Positions 39,701 through 48,531 of a stretch of 64,000 nucleotides of DNA are shown in pieces. Origin of the DNA: CBCYMI01 sp965183855 (lineage in GTDB: Bacteria; Pseudomonadota; Alphaproteobacteria; Caulobacterales; Maricaulaceae); contig CBCYMI010000008.1 in the NCBI GenBank assembly GCA_965183855.1, forward strand, positions 1 to 64,000. Reading direction: 5' to 3'. Each line of letters begins with the position of its first letter. The stretch's first letter is position 1. Both the position numbers and the translations under genes were made by a program. The notes beneath the pieces were generated by a model that made no database searches, was not told the DNA's origin, and was given only the letters and a program-made list of their open reading frames with translations.

Positions 39701-40187
39701 ACTGGGAAGTTTTTACGAACATGGGACAGGAACTTCTGTTAATATAAGAAAAGCAATTGATTCTTATGGGCAAGCTGCAAAAGCAGGAAATCGTGATGCT
39801 ATGAATAGCCTTGGAACAATTTATGCCAATTTAGAAGAAGCATATAGCTCAATTATAAAAACAGATTATAGCCTCGCTGCAAAATGGTTTGAAAAAGCTG
39901 CCGTATTAGGATTAGTAGAAGCTCAATATAATCTTGGAATGCTTTATGAGTATGGCTATGGCGTTCCTAAAAATGCACCAGATGCGTATGCCTGGTATTC
40001 AATTGCAGCAATTTCTGGGGATCAGGAAGCCGAAAAAGAGGCAAGCCGTATTCGTAAAGAATTACCAGAAAGTATTATTGAAAGTTTGGATAGAGTAACC
40101 ATAAATTTTAAAGCAGAGCCGATGGATCATATCGCAAATGGAATTTTCAAAAAACCAATCAACCTATCCAATAAGCATAAATCATAA
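36708..40187 (+). CDS. PodJ-like polar localisation protein: coiled coil, one membrane span, Sel1 repeats
   Basis: 1159 residues. The N-terminus SWSIRGIVQQARRAAKSAAQ followed by GISLGEWLN matches the N-terminal box of alphaproteobacterial PodJ/'localisation factor' proteins. A very long coiled-coil region follows (about 90-590), then a Q/E/S/T-rich stretch with a 14-residue tandem repeat (about 628-696). One membrane span comes next (about 790-808, SASLVGLVVLGAGGWYVY), then Sel1-like repeats (about 950-1130: GDPIAQYQLALHYKN, GIVPAQAKLGSFYEHGTG, VEAQYNLGMLYEYGYGVPKN). The layout implies a cytoplasmic scaffold with a periplasmic Sel1 domain, like PodJ, which recruits polar factors. AGAGGG lies before the ATG. 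Lone gene; intact. Confidence 0.85.
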   Translation: MSTAESWSIRGIVQQARRAAKSAAQQEGISLGEWLNKVILEQQNRPNTQYESKNDNQNKPTTQQIKTDSSAKQPSLPPQSISALNLSPHNETSHALHFIIENLINQNIKATTHNLEILAQKLEMLETNSTQAISIIEQTLKAQEGKISVTQNYVEQHTDIIKKNTVLLTDIQDQFLKKSDLMDTNLEENKTYLLNEIELKFNALSDHIEQQQKQIEHKFYQDIKEYKIKLDQTESRLESDFQNQLEKGKTELLKYIHSNTDNLQQNLESAIDLQEINAKLNTFKTFIDQQHIRIDELHHTSENKETNADQELNAFRQSINQMDQKLSLIDVEMKQSDDLIEKQIEDKINQYKHHFPPDGFGEIYEKIKTGLSHFEQKIQDSEEKQNNLIRELAKQVKEISLNTLDADKRLDHLEKNTQKESLNSFQQQLEKIENDNTQNLHSVSEKIADIGEYLSKCLTQSEERTTEALEDIQAQFSEYAEQKTGESISEESSETSINPEIVNELILTSQQKHQMQTQKALNELEQKLEKNHDSQALKAIQASLKSLTSRLSSLENITIQNYENQNLGSNPVGYTGETIQQPQNPETGNINQDETSNTEKPQTTGHQEIDQILHESENQFSPLSAYANHSEKEQQTQSEHITHSEAEQQTQSEHITHSEAEQQTQSEHITHSETEQQTQSEHITHSETEQQTQTESQNIQPDSFNITDFQSKPDEVQDTLSETWSSEAQPYTTEESKLKNKIDQNQNLEKQDRSDHTQEKNPLNETQNNPDLRNFSKTDLEKNTGTKFKPVFVMSASLVGLVVLGAGGWYVYQKLLPSLSHQTENKNPKTISSSEKTQQLSATMSGDTIGIEEALSDIPSSDISKTKNNAMERTSPETRNQNNNLQTSQDSISDFDATLENPDSEQAFSLNYNPIEPSMQKQETPENLETKLPSNKQIQNLPELEIDPISEIRIKARSGDPIAQYQLALHYKNTNQVQKAFSMMLRSAEAGIVPAQAKLGSFYEHGTGTSVNIRKAIDSYGQAAKAGNRDAMNSLGTIYANLEEAYSSIIKTDYSLAAKWFEKAAVLGLVEAQYNLGMLYEYGYGVPKNAPDAYAWYSIAAISGDQEAEKEASRIRKELPESIIESLDRVTINFKAEPMDHIANGIFKKPINLSNKHKS
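38592..38795 (+). repeat. 42-bp in-frame tandem repeat inside the PodJ-like gene
   Basis: Units begin at 38592, 38634, 38676, 38718 and 38760 and encode HSE(K/A/T)EQQTQSEHIT. The middle three are almost identical at the DNA level; the last is partial and diverged. The period is a multiple of 3, so copy number can change without breaking the frame. The repeat lies in the disordered linker before the membrane span. Confidence 0.95.
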
Positions 40188-40518
40188 CAAAAATTTGTGT
40201 TTTGATATATCCCTTTCTTAAATTTAGATCAAAATGATTTAAAACAAATGCAACACGTTTGAATAAATTTCTTATTTTCAATAAAGTCTAGAAAACTCTA
40301 TTGATTATTTAATTAAACGAATATATGAGTAATGCTAATTAAGCTATAAATAATGCATGGATGCTTTTTCAGGAATACCCCGTTGAAACATCTTAAATAT
40401 AAAACTTATAAGGCAAATTTTATCAAACAATTGTTAATATTTGCTCATTTATTATAGGAACAGAAATAACAGATTCTAAGATTAATCTGATATAACATCC
40501 TATTTTTAATAAGGAATA
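40188..40518. other. Intergenic region upstream of sapC
   Basis: 331 AT-rich bases with no recognisable gene or RNA. An AAGGAATA ribosome site lies before the sapC start. Confidence 0.4.
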
Positions 40519-41310
40519 ATGACCATGGCAGATCAACAGCCTCAGCTTAGCGGAAAAGTACTTCTTTATCAAAATCCAGAACCTTTATCATATGAACAAC
40601 ACAGCAGCCTTGGATTAAAAACACCAAAACGTCCTTTTGATTTCCTTTCCGGCTCGCATATTGTTCCATTAACAATTAATGAATTTGCAATGGCAGCTAG
40701 CAATTTCCCGATTATCTTTGCAGGAGAAGAAAAAGTTGCTCTTGCTGTCATGGGAATCAAACCAGGTGAAAATCTCTTTGTACAAGAAGACGGAAGCTAT
40801 CAATTGGATGCTTATGTGCCAGCTTATGTAAGACGTTATCCCTTTGTGCTGGCAAATGCAGAAGATGATGATAGAATGATCGTATGTATTGATCGTGCCG
40901 CTTCAAGTATTTCAGAAAAAGCAGATAGACCTTTCTTTAATGGAGAAACACCTTCTGAATATACAAAAGAAGCCTTTGAATTTCTAAAAACCTTCGAACA
41001 AAATCGTAAAATGACTGAAGAAGTGATTAATGTGATAAAAGAGTATGATTTATTTGAAAAAAAAGAAGTCAATTATCAACCTCAAAATGTTGAAGGAAAA
41101 GGACAGACAGCTCAAAAACTTGCGGACTATTTTTCTGTTTCAGAAGAAAAGCTAAAAAAATTGCCAAAAGAAAAACAATCCGAATTGATGGAAAAAGGCT
41201 ATATGGGAGTTATTTACGCACATCTGGTTTCTCTAACAAACTGGCAACCCATTATTAATAAGGCTATAAGAAGAGCAAGCCAAAAGGAAAATAATAAAAC
41301 AGTCAATTAG
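40519..41310 (+). CDS. SapC family protein
   Basis: 263 residues with the SapC family core: HIVPLTINEFAMAASNFPIIF (about 47-67), QLDAYVPAYVRRYPFVLA (about 94-111), ICIDRAAS-type segment (MIVCIDRAAS, about 119) and LKTFEQNRKMTEEVINVI (about 156). SapC proteins were named from the surface-array gene cluster of Campylobacter; their biochemical role is unclear. The C-terminal extension (about 180-263) is basic, with a MEKGYMGVIYAHLVSLTNW segment like the helix at the end of family members. The start could be either of two ATGs six bases apart (40519 or 40525). Followed by an IS relic. Intact frame. Confidence 0.85.
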   Translation: MTMADQQPQLSGKVLLYQNPEPLSYEQHSSLGLKTPKRPFDFLSGSHIVPLTINEFAMAASNFPIIFAGEEKVALAVMGIKPGENLFVQEDGSYQLDAYVPAYVRRYPFVLANAEDDDRMIVCIDRAASSISEKADRPFFNGETPSEYTKEAFEFLKTFEQNRKMTEEVINVIKEYDLFEKKEVNYQPQNVEGKGQTAQKLADYFSVSEEKLKKLPKEKQSELMEKGYMGVIYAHLVSLTNWQPIINKAIRRASQKENNKTVN

Positions 41311-41416
41311 ATAAAAATCAAGAAAAATCCATATAATTGATACTGTATTCTGGAAAAATTGTATATTTGAAATCTCTTATTGCGATTTTGCATTTTAGCA
41401 ATGATATTAAAAATCA

Positions 41417-42116
41417 GGTGCGGTTTCAAATAACTAAGATTTGTGATCTGAAATGGTATGAAAAAGAATGGATTGTAAGCAAAGAGAAACAAGATAGTCT
41501 AATAGAATAATCTATTGCAAGTATGACAGCCATGTTATGCGGTCGAACGGGTTGGTGTAGATTGCAAGACATCTCTTTATCCTTTTCAACCGTTTTGTGA
41601 AAGAATTACCTTTCAAATAAAGTGGTAATCTCATACAGATTTCGGAGGTAAGATTGAAGTTGATGAGAGGGGTATTTAGCAGTGTTCGCAAAGCTCGGTC
41701 TGAAAGAAGTCTAGCACAGAAAAAGAGCGTTTTTGGTTTGTAAAACGCAGATACAGAGTGTATACGAAAGGGATCCATGATGATATGTGTTCCACCAGTC
41801 AGACATACATGCCTATTATTGAACACAAAGAGATCTTGAACCGTTTGGTAAGATATATCATGCATTGGGTGTAAGCGGTTTTAAGCACTGTCTGTGTATC
41901 CATCAGTCAAAGCTATTTGCAGAAAGCATAAATTAACTTTTTGAACCAGAGCAAACGCCACAAGCGCGAAATTTAAGGGTATCACCTAAAGCGCATTTTG
42001 GGGATGTGTCTTGAAAGAAGGTGAACTGCAGTTTAACTCCCTAAAACCAAAAACGCAATTGAAACGAATAAAATAATGGGGGAAACAAGATATCAATTAA
42101 TTAAATGGGATAACCC
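41417..42116 (+). mobile_element. Degenerate IS1595-family insertion sequence, copy B
   Basis: The left end GGTGCGGTTTCAAATAACTA and the complement of the right end (GGGTTATCCCATTTAATTAA) mirror those of the relic at 11402-12075. The flanks AAAAATCA and CAAAATCA are an 8-bp target duplication with one mismatch. The interior aligns along its whole length with the other relic (shared ATGCGGTCGAA-like, GTTCGCAAAGCTCG-like and AACGCCACAAGC-like blocks). Transposase pieces survive in mixed frames (GGKIEVDE, NQSKRHK). It is more decayed than copy A in the catalytic block. It separates sapC from the SDR gene. Confidence 0.8.
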
Positions 42117-42207
42117 CAAAATCATTATTTCAATAAATGAGTTATGATATACTCAAAAAGTGTGTATATATCATTGTGTAAAAAAATAGATAGATATTAA
42201 AAGAATT

Positions 42208-43020
42208 ATGAAACAAGATCAACGTGTTGTCATTATCACTGGAGGAGCAAAAGGTATTGGTAGAGCCTGTACCAGGCGTTTTGTTGAGAGTGGACTAAAA
42301 GTTATTATCGCAGATATTGACGAAAAAAGTGGAACAGACCTGGTTGAAGAATTAGGCGAAGAAAATGCGCGTTTTATCTGTTGTGACATTTGTGATAAAT
42401 TAGCCATCCATAATCTGGTTGCAGAAGCAATTGTCTCTTATGGACAATTAGATGTTTTGGTAAATAATGCTGGAATTCTTATTAAAGGAAACCTTATTGA
42501 CCTTGATGTTAATGATTTTGATCGGGTGATGAATGTTAACCTTAGAGGGGCATTTTTAATGACACAAGCCGTTTCAAGGGTCATGCTAGAACAAATTAAA
42601 AAGTCAGATATTCGACCAAAAACTGCGTCACATCGTTACGCAATAATAAATATTTCTTCTGTAAATTCTGTTACTGCAATTTTTGATCAGCTGGCTTATG
42701 TCGTTTCAAAAGGTGGACTTAACCAACTTACGAGATCAAGCGCATTGGAGCTTGCGCCTTATGGTATTCGAGTTAACGCCGTTGCTCCTGCCAATGTTAA
42801 TACAGACTCGCTTAATAATATGTTTGATACAGAAGAGGATCGGAAAAATATTCTAACCAGAACGCCATTAGGAAGAGTAGCAGATCCAGATGAAATTGCC
42901 TCAATTGTTGCCTTTTTGGCTTCCAAAGAGGCAAGCTATATTACAGGACAATGTATTTATGCAGATGGCGGTCGCCTAGCGCTCGGACATATCATGAATG
43001 GCAAAAAAATTAGTGGTTAA
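42208..43020 (+). CDS. Short-chain dehydrogenase/reductase, FabG-like
   Basis: 270-residue classical SDR. The cofactor loop is ITGGAKGIGRACTRRF (about 10-25), with an acidic DI.DEKSG after the second strand suggesting NAD(H). NNAGIL lies at about 87. The catalytic set is a Ser in NISSVNSV (about 150), then Y-x3-K in AYVVSKGGLNQLTR (about 171-175). The end EIASIVAFLASKEASYITGQ leads to YADGGR. Substrate cannot be read from sequence; 3-ketoacyl reductases and sugar or glucose dehydrogenases share this build. It lies directly after the IS relic, with a weak AAAAGA ribosome site. Intact. Confidence 0.88.
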   Translation: MKQDQRVVIITGGAKGIGRACTRRFVESGLKVIIADIDEKSGTDLVEELGEENARFICCDICDKLAIHNLVAEAIVSYGQLDVLVNNAGILIKGNLIDLDVNDFDRVMNVNLRGAFLMTQAVSRVMLEQIKKSDIRPKTASHRYAIINISSVNSVTAIFDQLAYVVSKGGLNQLTRSSALELAPYGIRVNAVAPANVNTDSLNNMFDTEEDRKNILTRTPLGRVADPDEIASIVAFLASKEASYITGQCIYADGGRLALGHIMNGKKISG

Positions 43021-43155
43021 TCAAGATTCTCATCAAATATTGCACACTAGAAATAAAAAATATAGCATTATAAACAGGCTATTCCTTAGCATATATAAAC
43101 ACGATAAAGAATACGATTATTCACATATTATTTTAGTCAAATGAACGAATTTAAT

Positions 43156-45282
43156 CTATTGATTTTCTGTCTGAAATTCTTGCTTTGAACCCAAATCAGA
43201 ATTTGTTTGTTTTTGATCCCTAGATTCCGTTTCCCTAGTTAACAAAGTATTCCTCTTCTTTTTATCTATTTCTTCTTGATCATTCAAACCTGTTCCCATG
43301 TCTTTTTTTAGGTTATTATTCTCTTCTTTTAAATTCTTATTTTGCTCAACCTCTTTAACCTCTAACGCTTCATCTGTTTCTTTTTTAGGAGGAGGGGGTG
43401 GAATAAAAGGCAATCGTTCGACAGGACGTCCCTTTAAAACCTTTTGAGCAAATAATTTCCAGGTTATTGCTGGGTATAACCCTCCATATACTTTATCCAT
43501 TTTCTTATAATAATCATTCCCATACCAAACCCCTGCTATAAAACCTGGTACATATCCTATAAACCATGCATCCCGATAATGATTGGTTGTTCCTGTTTTT
43601 CCTGCAATATAGCGTCCTGTTATATTTGCTCTATATCCTGTTCCATATTTCACCACACGCTCAAGCATCATATTAATGCGTTTTAAATTATTTTCATCAA
43701 TTGCTTTTTCCTTATTTGGTTTTGTCTGATAAATTAATTCTCCATCTTTTGTATAAATACGTCTAACACCATAAGGAATAACTCTATAGCCATGATTGGC
43801 AAATGGAATATAAGATGATGTCAATGTCATTAAATTGGTTTCCTGAGCTCCCAATGCCAATGAACGATTGGGTTCTAAACGTGTGGAATAGCCCAAATTT
43901 TTTGCTGTTTGAATTACTTTTTCTCGACCAATTTCTTCTGTAAGACGTACTGCGATTGTATTCACAGAAAAGGCTAATGCATTAACCAGGCTGGATTCTC
44001 CTTCATAATTATTGGAGGCATTTCTTGGTGACCACCCATCCAGTTCAGGGCTTGCTTTAATACGTTTTTCCCATGGACTGATTCCTGATTCAAGCGCAGA
44101 AAGATAGACAAAAGGTTTAAAAGCAGATCCTGGCTGTCGCATTGCCTGATAAGTTCGATTAAACCCTCCTTTGGTATAGGACCTGCCTCCTACCATTACC
44201 AAAACCGCTCCTGTTCCATCAAATGCAATTAACGCTCCTTGGTCAATCCTCCTTTGCACCCCAACCTCATTAAGCATGTGTTGAATAGCCATCTCTGCAT
44301 GATTTTGCATATCAAGATCAAGTGTTGTTTCTATAATGAGATGCGCAGTTGTACTTTCTTCTACAATCGGTTTTACAATTTCTGATATCCAATCTAAAAA
44401 ATAACCTGCACCAGGATATTGTAAGTCTTCATTAACTTCTATTGGATGAGCATATACCTCATTTAATTCCGACTGTGTGATCTTTCCTGATCGCAACATT
44501 TCCTTAAGGACAATATTTGTTCTTATTTCAGCCCTCTCAGGTGTTGATGTTGGATTATAATGACTGGGAGCTCTTAATAATCCAACTAAAAGCGCACTTT
44601 CTCCCAAGGTCAGATCTGAAACAGTTTTTTTAAAATAGCGCTCTGATGCAGATTCTATTCCCCATGCACCTGCGCCAAAATAAACATGATTTAAATAAAG
44701 CTCCAAAATTTCAGCTTTTGACAGATTTCTCTCTAACCAAAATGCCAACAAACTTTCCTGGAGTTTTCTCTTAAATGTCTTTTGATTGTTTAAATAAAGA
44801 TTTCGAGCTAATTGCTGTGTCAAGGTAGAACCGCCTTGTACTATTCTGCCTGATTTTAAATTATAATATCCCGCTCTTAATATTCCTATAAAATCAACAC
44901 CAAAATGAGAGAAAAAGCGTCGATCCTCTATTGAAGTCAAGGCTTTAATCGTGGATTGAGGAACCATTTCTATAGATACAAAAGAACCTGAAGGTGCAAT
45001 CTGTATTCCATTTCTGTCTAGAAAAGTCATGCTCCGATATGGAATAAGCTTTTTCCTTAATACAGTTTCATCAGGCAAATCTTTGATAAGATAGATCACA
45101 TAAGCTGTTATTAATAAAAAACAGACGAAAATAAAGAAAATAAATAGATAAAAACAGGGTTTCCAAAATTTCAAGGAAAATCTATGCTTATCATTTTTAT
45201 CTCCTAAAATAGGCTTTAATATAAAGGAATATTCTGAGCTTTTTTTAGAGACTTCTTCATGATGATTTGAATCAGAAGACAA
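43156..45282 (-). CDS. mrcA: Penicillin-binding protein 1A (bifunctional transglycosylase/transpeptidase)
   Basis: Builds and cross-links peptidoglycan. 708 residues. A cytoplasmic N-terminus and one membrane span (about 49-70) precede the GT51 domain with SIEDRRFFSHFGVD (catalytic Glu), GGSTLTQQLARNL and KRKLQESLLAFWLE. The transpeptidase domain follows with SAFKPF (SxxK, active Ser; GSAFKPFVYLSALE), SVN in AFSVNTIAVRL and KTG in AGKTGTTNHYRDAWFIGY. After PPPPPKKE comes a charged K/E/Q-rich tail of about 70 residues, longer than usual. The start is TTG at 45282 with GGAGATA upstream. Lone gene, convergent with the SDR. Confidence 0.94.
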   Translation of the reverse strand: MSSDSNHHEEVSKKSSEYSFILKPILGDKNDKHRFSLKFWKPCFYLFIFFIFVCFLLITAYVIYLIKDLPDETVLRKKLIPYRSMTFLDRNGIQIAPSGSFVSIEMVPQSTIKALTSIEDRRFFSHFGVDFIGILRAGYYNLKSGRIVQGGSTLTQQLARNLYLNNQKTFKRKLQESLLAFWLERNLSKAEILELYLNHVYFGAGAWGIESASERYFKKTVSDLTLGESALLVGLLRAPSHYNPTSTPERAEIRTNIVLKEMLRSGKITQSELNEVYAHPIEVNEDLQYPGAGYFLDWISEIVKPIVEESTTAHLIIETTLDLDMQNHAEMAIQHMLNEVGVQRRIDQGALIAFDGTGAVLVMVGGRSYTKGGFNRTYQAMRQPGSAFKPFVYLSALESGISPWEKRIKASPELDGWSPRNASNNYEGESSLVNALAFSVNTIAVRLTEEIGREKVIQTAKNLGYSTRLEPNRSLALGAQETNLMTLTSSYIPFANHGYRVIPYGVRRIYTKDGELIYQTKPNKEKAIDENNLKRINMMLERVVKYGTGYRANITGRYIAGKTGTTNHYRDAWFIGYVPGFIAGVWYGNDYYKKMDKVYGGLYPAITWKLFAQKVLKGRPVERLPFIPPPPPKKETDEALEVKEVEQNKNLKEENNNLKKDMGTGLNDQEEIDKKKRNTLLTRETESRDQKQTNSDLGSKQEFQTENQ

Positions 45283-45514
45283 TTCTTATATCTCCACTAT
45301 CTAACTGTTTAAAACTAAATTCTATAACGTATCATACTTATGATAGATTATTAGTTTAAAACACATTGAATCGGAAATACAATCTCTTAAAACAATGATA
45401 ATCCTTAATTTCAGGCTAATTTTTAGAATATCATCAATAATAATCTAGTGTTTTTCAAAACAAAGCATTTGAAACCTCTGTTTTATATATAACCTAATCA
45501 AGCTATAATATATC

Positions 45515-47526
45515 CTAGGTTTGATCCTTTGCTTTATGTCTAACTGGCATAAAAGCTAAAATCTGGCTTCCTGGTTCACCCTTTAATTTCGAATTCTGTT
45601 GAAGCAAATTTAATGTACCATTCGCTAGTTTTTCTGCAAAAAAATCAATAGGTTCATTTTCTCTTTCTTTTAGGTAATCTTCCAATGTATACGTCTCACT
45701 TAACAGGGTTATTGTAAATTTCCATCCATTCCACCAATCTCGCATTAATGAATCATAAGAACGCCCACGCGTTCCAAAAACACGCCCTCTTGCAGTATAT
45801 GCAATTTCATATGAATTTTCTTTACTGTGATCTTTCTTTCTGAAAAAAAGAGATTTCCAAAATGAAGCCTTCTGGGTTTCCTGGTCTAATTTGGAATCAG
45901 ATTTTTCCTTTTTTGACTCTAGAATGGATCTTGTATAACTGGAAAATTGAAAGACTCTGTGTCGACCTAATTCAGGTCCAAATTCCATACATACCAATGC
46001 ATTATATGCATCATTAGAAGTCAGTGCTATCAATGAACTGAAATGATTATGATCAAGTCGATAATCCGCTGCTTCAGAAAGAACTTCCCCGTAAAAAACG
46101 TCATGATCTTGTAATCGTATTGCCTTTAATCTTCTCCAGTTTGAATCTGCGATTAAAACTGGAATGTCCATTTTCTTCAATGCTGTTGCAAGACCCAAAC
46201 TCCATGCATTTGCACCAACAATTAAAACACCTTGCGAATCTTTAATCGCAAGTCCTAATATCCTAGAAAGAGGGCGAATGGAAAATCCGTGTAAAACAAC
46301 CGTAGAAAAAACAATTGCAAAGGTTAGAGGTAATAAAGCTTCACCTTCTGGATAGCCTAATAAGACAAGCTTTCCTGCAAAATATCCTGAAACGGCAACC
46401 GCAACAACACCTCTAGGTGCAATCCAGCCAATTAAAAGTTTCTCACGAAAGGATAAGCCAGAACCCAGCATGGAAATCCAAATTGTCAAAGGACGAACAC
46501 AAAACAGCATGACCAACACAAAAGCAATACTTCTTATATTAAAAGAAACAAATACATCAGGATTAATATTTGCTGTTAAAGCTACAAAAATTCCCGATAC
46601 AAGCAAAACGGCAATACTTTCCTTAAAGCGTCGCATTTCTACAATCGAAGCGATTCGTGAATTTGCCAATGACATTCCCATAGCTGTTGCAGCAATCAGC
46701 CCAGTTTCATGGGCAATGAATTCAGAAATAACATATACAGCCAAAACCGTTGCAAGAACAATTGGCGCTTTTAAATATTCAGGAATAATTCCAGCACGAA
46801 AGAATCTCGCAAGCCCAAACCCTGCACCCCAGCCTAAAACTCCCCCTATACATGCAGCAATGAGTATTCCTGTGATCAATTGAAAATATCCCCCTCCACT
46901 TTGCGTAATTCTAATTAATTCAAATACAATCACAGCAAATAAAGCACCTAATGGGTCATTAACAATGGCTTCCCATTTTAAAATAGAAGCAGGTCTTGCT
47001 TTTAATCTAGCCTGTCTCAATAATGGCAAAATAACCGTTGGACCTGTAACAACTAAAATACCTCCTAAAAGAGCCGACACCCCCCAATCAAGACCTGCAA
47101 CATAATGCGCTGCAATTGTTTTCCCAATATCCATCCCAAAGGCGCCCCAATCAAAATAATAGATCTAACAGGAACACTCGAATCCCGTAAGTCAGAAAAT
47201 GTCAGATTTAAACCGCCTTCAAATAAAATAACGGCAACCGCAAGAGCAATCGCTGGTCTTAATAAAGGACCAAAATCTCGCTCCGGATCAAGATGGAAAA
47301 TATAAACAAACTGTTCCAAATATTGGGGTAGATCAAGGGTTAAAATCAAATCCAACATAGGTCCAAAAATTAACCCAACAAGACTCATTAATACAATTGC
47401 AGGCCATTGCAGTCTCCAAGCTAGCCATTGAGCTCCTATTCCCATAATCACAATCAAGGAAAGCTTCAAAGGTAAAACTTCTGTTACACTATAAAGAGTA
47501 ATTGTATTATCCATAGATTGTTTCAC
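45515..47526 (-). pseudogene. CPA1-family Na+/H+ antiporter with an RCK-like domain, broken by one frameshift
   Basis: Two overlapping frames make one antiporter. Codons from 47526 (GTG; or ATG at 47514) cover the first membrane spans up to IILIGAPLGWILG. The second frame (to 45515) continues with TIAAHYVAGLDWGVSALLGG, ILVVTGPTVI and NDPLGALFAVIVFE (the ND pair for ion binding). A single missing base in the TTTT run at 47119-47122 (AAAA on the coding strand) explains the shift: one more A would join GK directly to TIAAHY. After about 12 spans comes a TrkA-N-like domain (VLIVGANAWSLGLATAL). Role would be pH and sodium homeostasis. No other damage is visible in about 670 codons, so a recent mutation, a sequencing error or slippage-rescued expression are all possible. 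Confidence 0.85.
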
Positions 47527-47693
47527 CCGTTTTGAATATACTCATTAATGCTTCTTTAAACGCGCTATCTAAACCGAAATTCCAAATCAGAATGATTAAA
47601 ATATCTCATTTAAAAAAGAAGAGTATTCTGTGATCAAAATTAATTCTTTACAAAAAAGATATGCATGGATATTCTATGATAAATCTCAGAATA

Positions 47694-48254
47694 TTAATTA
47701 TCCTCTTCCGTTATTCTTGAAATATCAAACCCTATTTCACTTAATCCATATTCTCCATCATTAAATTGTTCAATCTGATCTTCAAATATTGATTTTAGAT
47801 GGTTAAATAAATGAAAGAAAAAATTCTGTAGTTCTTCTTGGTTAATCTGTATTTTTTTATCGTCTGAATCTTCTATATTAAGATCAAAGTTTTTTGCTCC
47901 CTTAATTTTTAGATCAACGCTTGGACCAGATTTTATAACCGTAATAACTAATCTGATAATATCTTTCATATTCTGTAATTGAACCGCTAGCCCAAAACTA
48001 ATTGGATCCATTGTTAAATACTCTTTTCCAAAATTTGAAAAAGCAGCAGAACGAGCATTTACAGCATAAAAAGAACCTTGAGGAGGAACAAGGAATACAA
48101 CGGGTTTTTCATCACTACAACCTAGATACAGATTAAATCCATCTCTGATTTGTTCCGCAATATATCTAACAAATGCATAATTTCTAAAAGATAAATCGCC
48201 ATATTGATCATTCAATTCTGAAATAATTTCAAGTCTTGTTTTTTCTTTAATCAT
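47694..48254 (-). CDS. Conserved-looking hypothetical protein
   Basis: 186 residues, not recognised. Starts MIKEKTRLEIISELNDQYGD and shows a mixed alpha/beta pattern: LYLGCSDEKPVVFLVPPQGSFYAV (about 42-65), then a hydrophilic acidic insertion (NIEDSDDKKIQINQEE, about 125) and an aromatic-rich C-terminal helix (FFFHLFNHLKSIF). No signal peptide or membrane span. It lies between the antiporter pseudogene and gyrB on the same strand with gaps of about 170 and 277 bases. No clear ribosome site. Codon use and amphipathic pattern favour a real gene. Confidence 0.65.
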   Translation of the reverse strand: MIKEKTRLEIISELNDQYGDLSFRNYAFVRYIAEQIRDGFNLYLGCSDEKPVVFLVPPQGSFYAVNARSAAFSNFGKEYLTMDPISFGLAVQLQNMKDIIRLVITVIKSGPSVDLKIKGAKNFDLNIEDSDDKKIQINQEELQNFFFHLFNHLKSIFEDQIEQFNDGEYGLSEIGFDISRITEEDN

Positions 48255-48531
48255 AATATTATTCTATCTATACCTTAAAAATTAAATACATGTATTTTCT
48301 ATTAAACAAAAGCGCATAAGATCGAGTTCAGAATTATAAAAAATATGAGCCTTTATGATTCTGATAAAAATACGGTTTCGTGCTTCCTTATAGAATAAGA
48401 ATTCTCTTTAGTAAATCAATAGATTAATTTAGCTGAAAGCTATTTTTAATGCTTCGAAATACAGAACACTTATTTCTTTATTTGAAAAATACAAATTTTT
48501 GATTCTTAGATGGTGCCTCACCTATAAAAAG

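Noticed and set aside
41512..41865. 117-codon minus-strand frame
   Set aside because: Antisense shadow inside the second IS relic; no motif or ribosome site.
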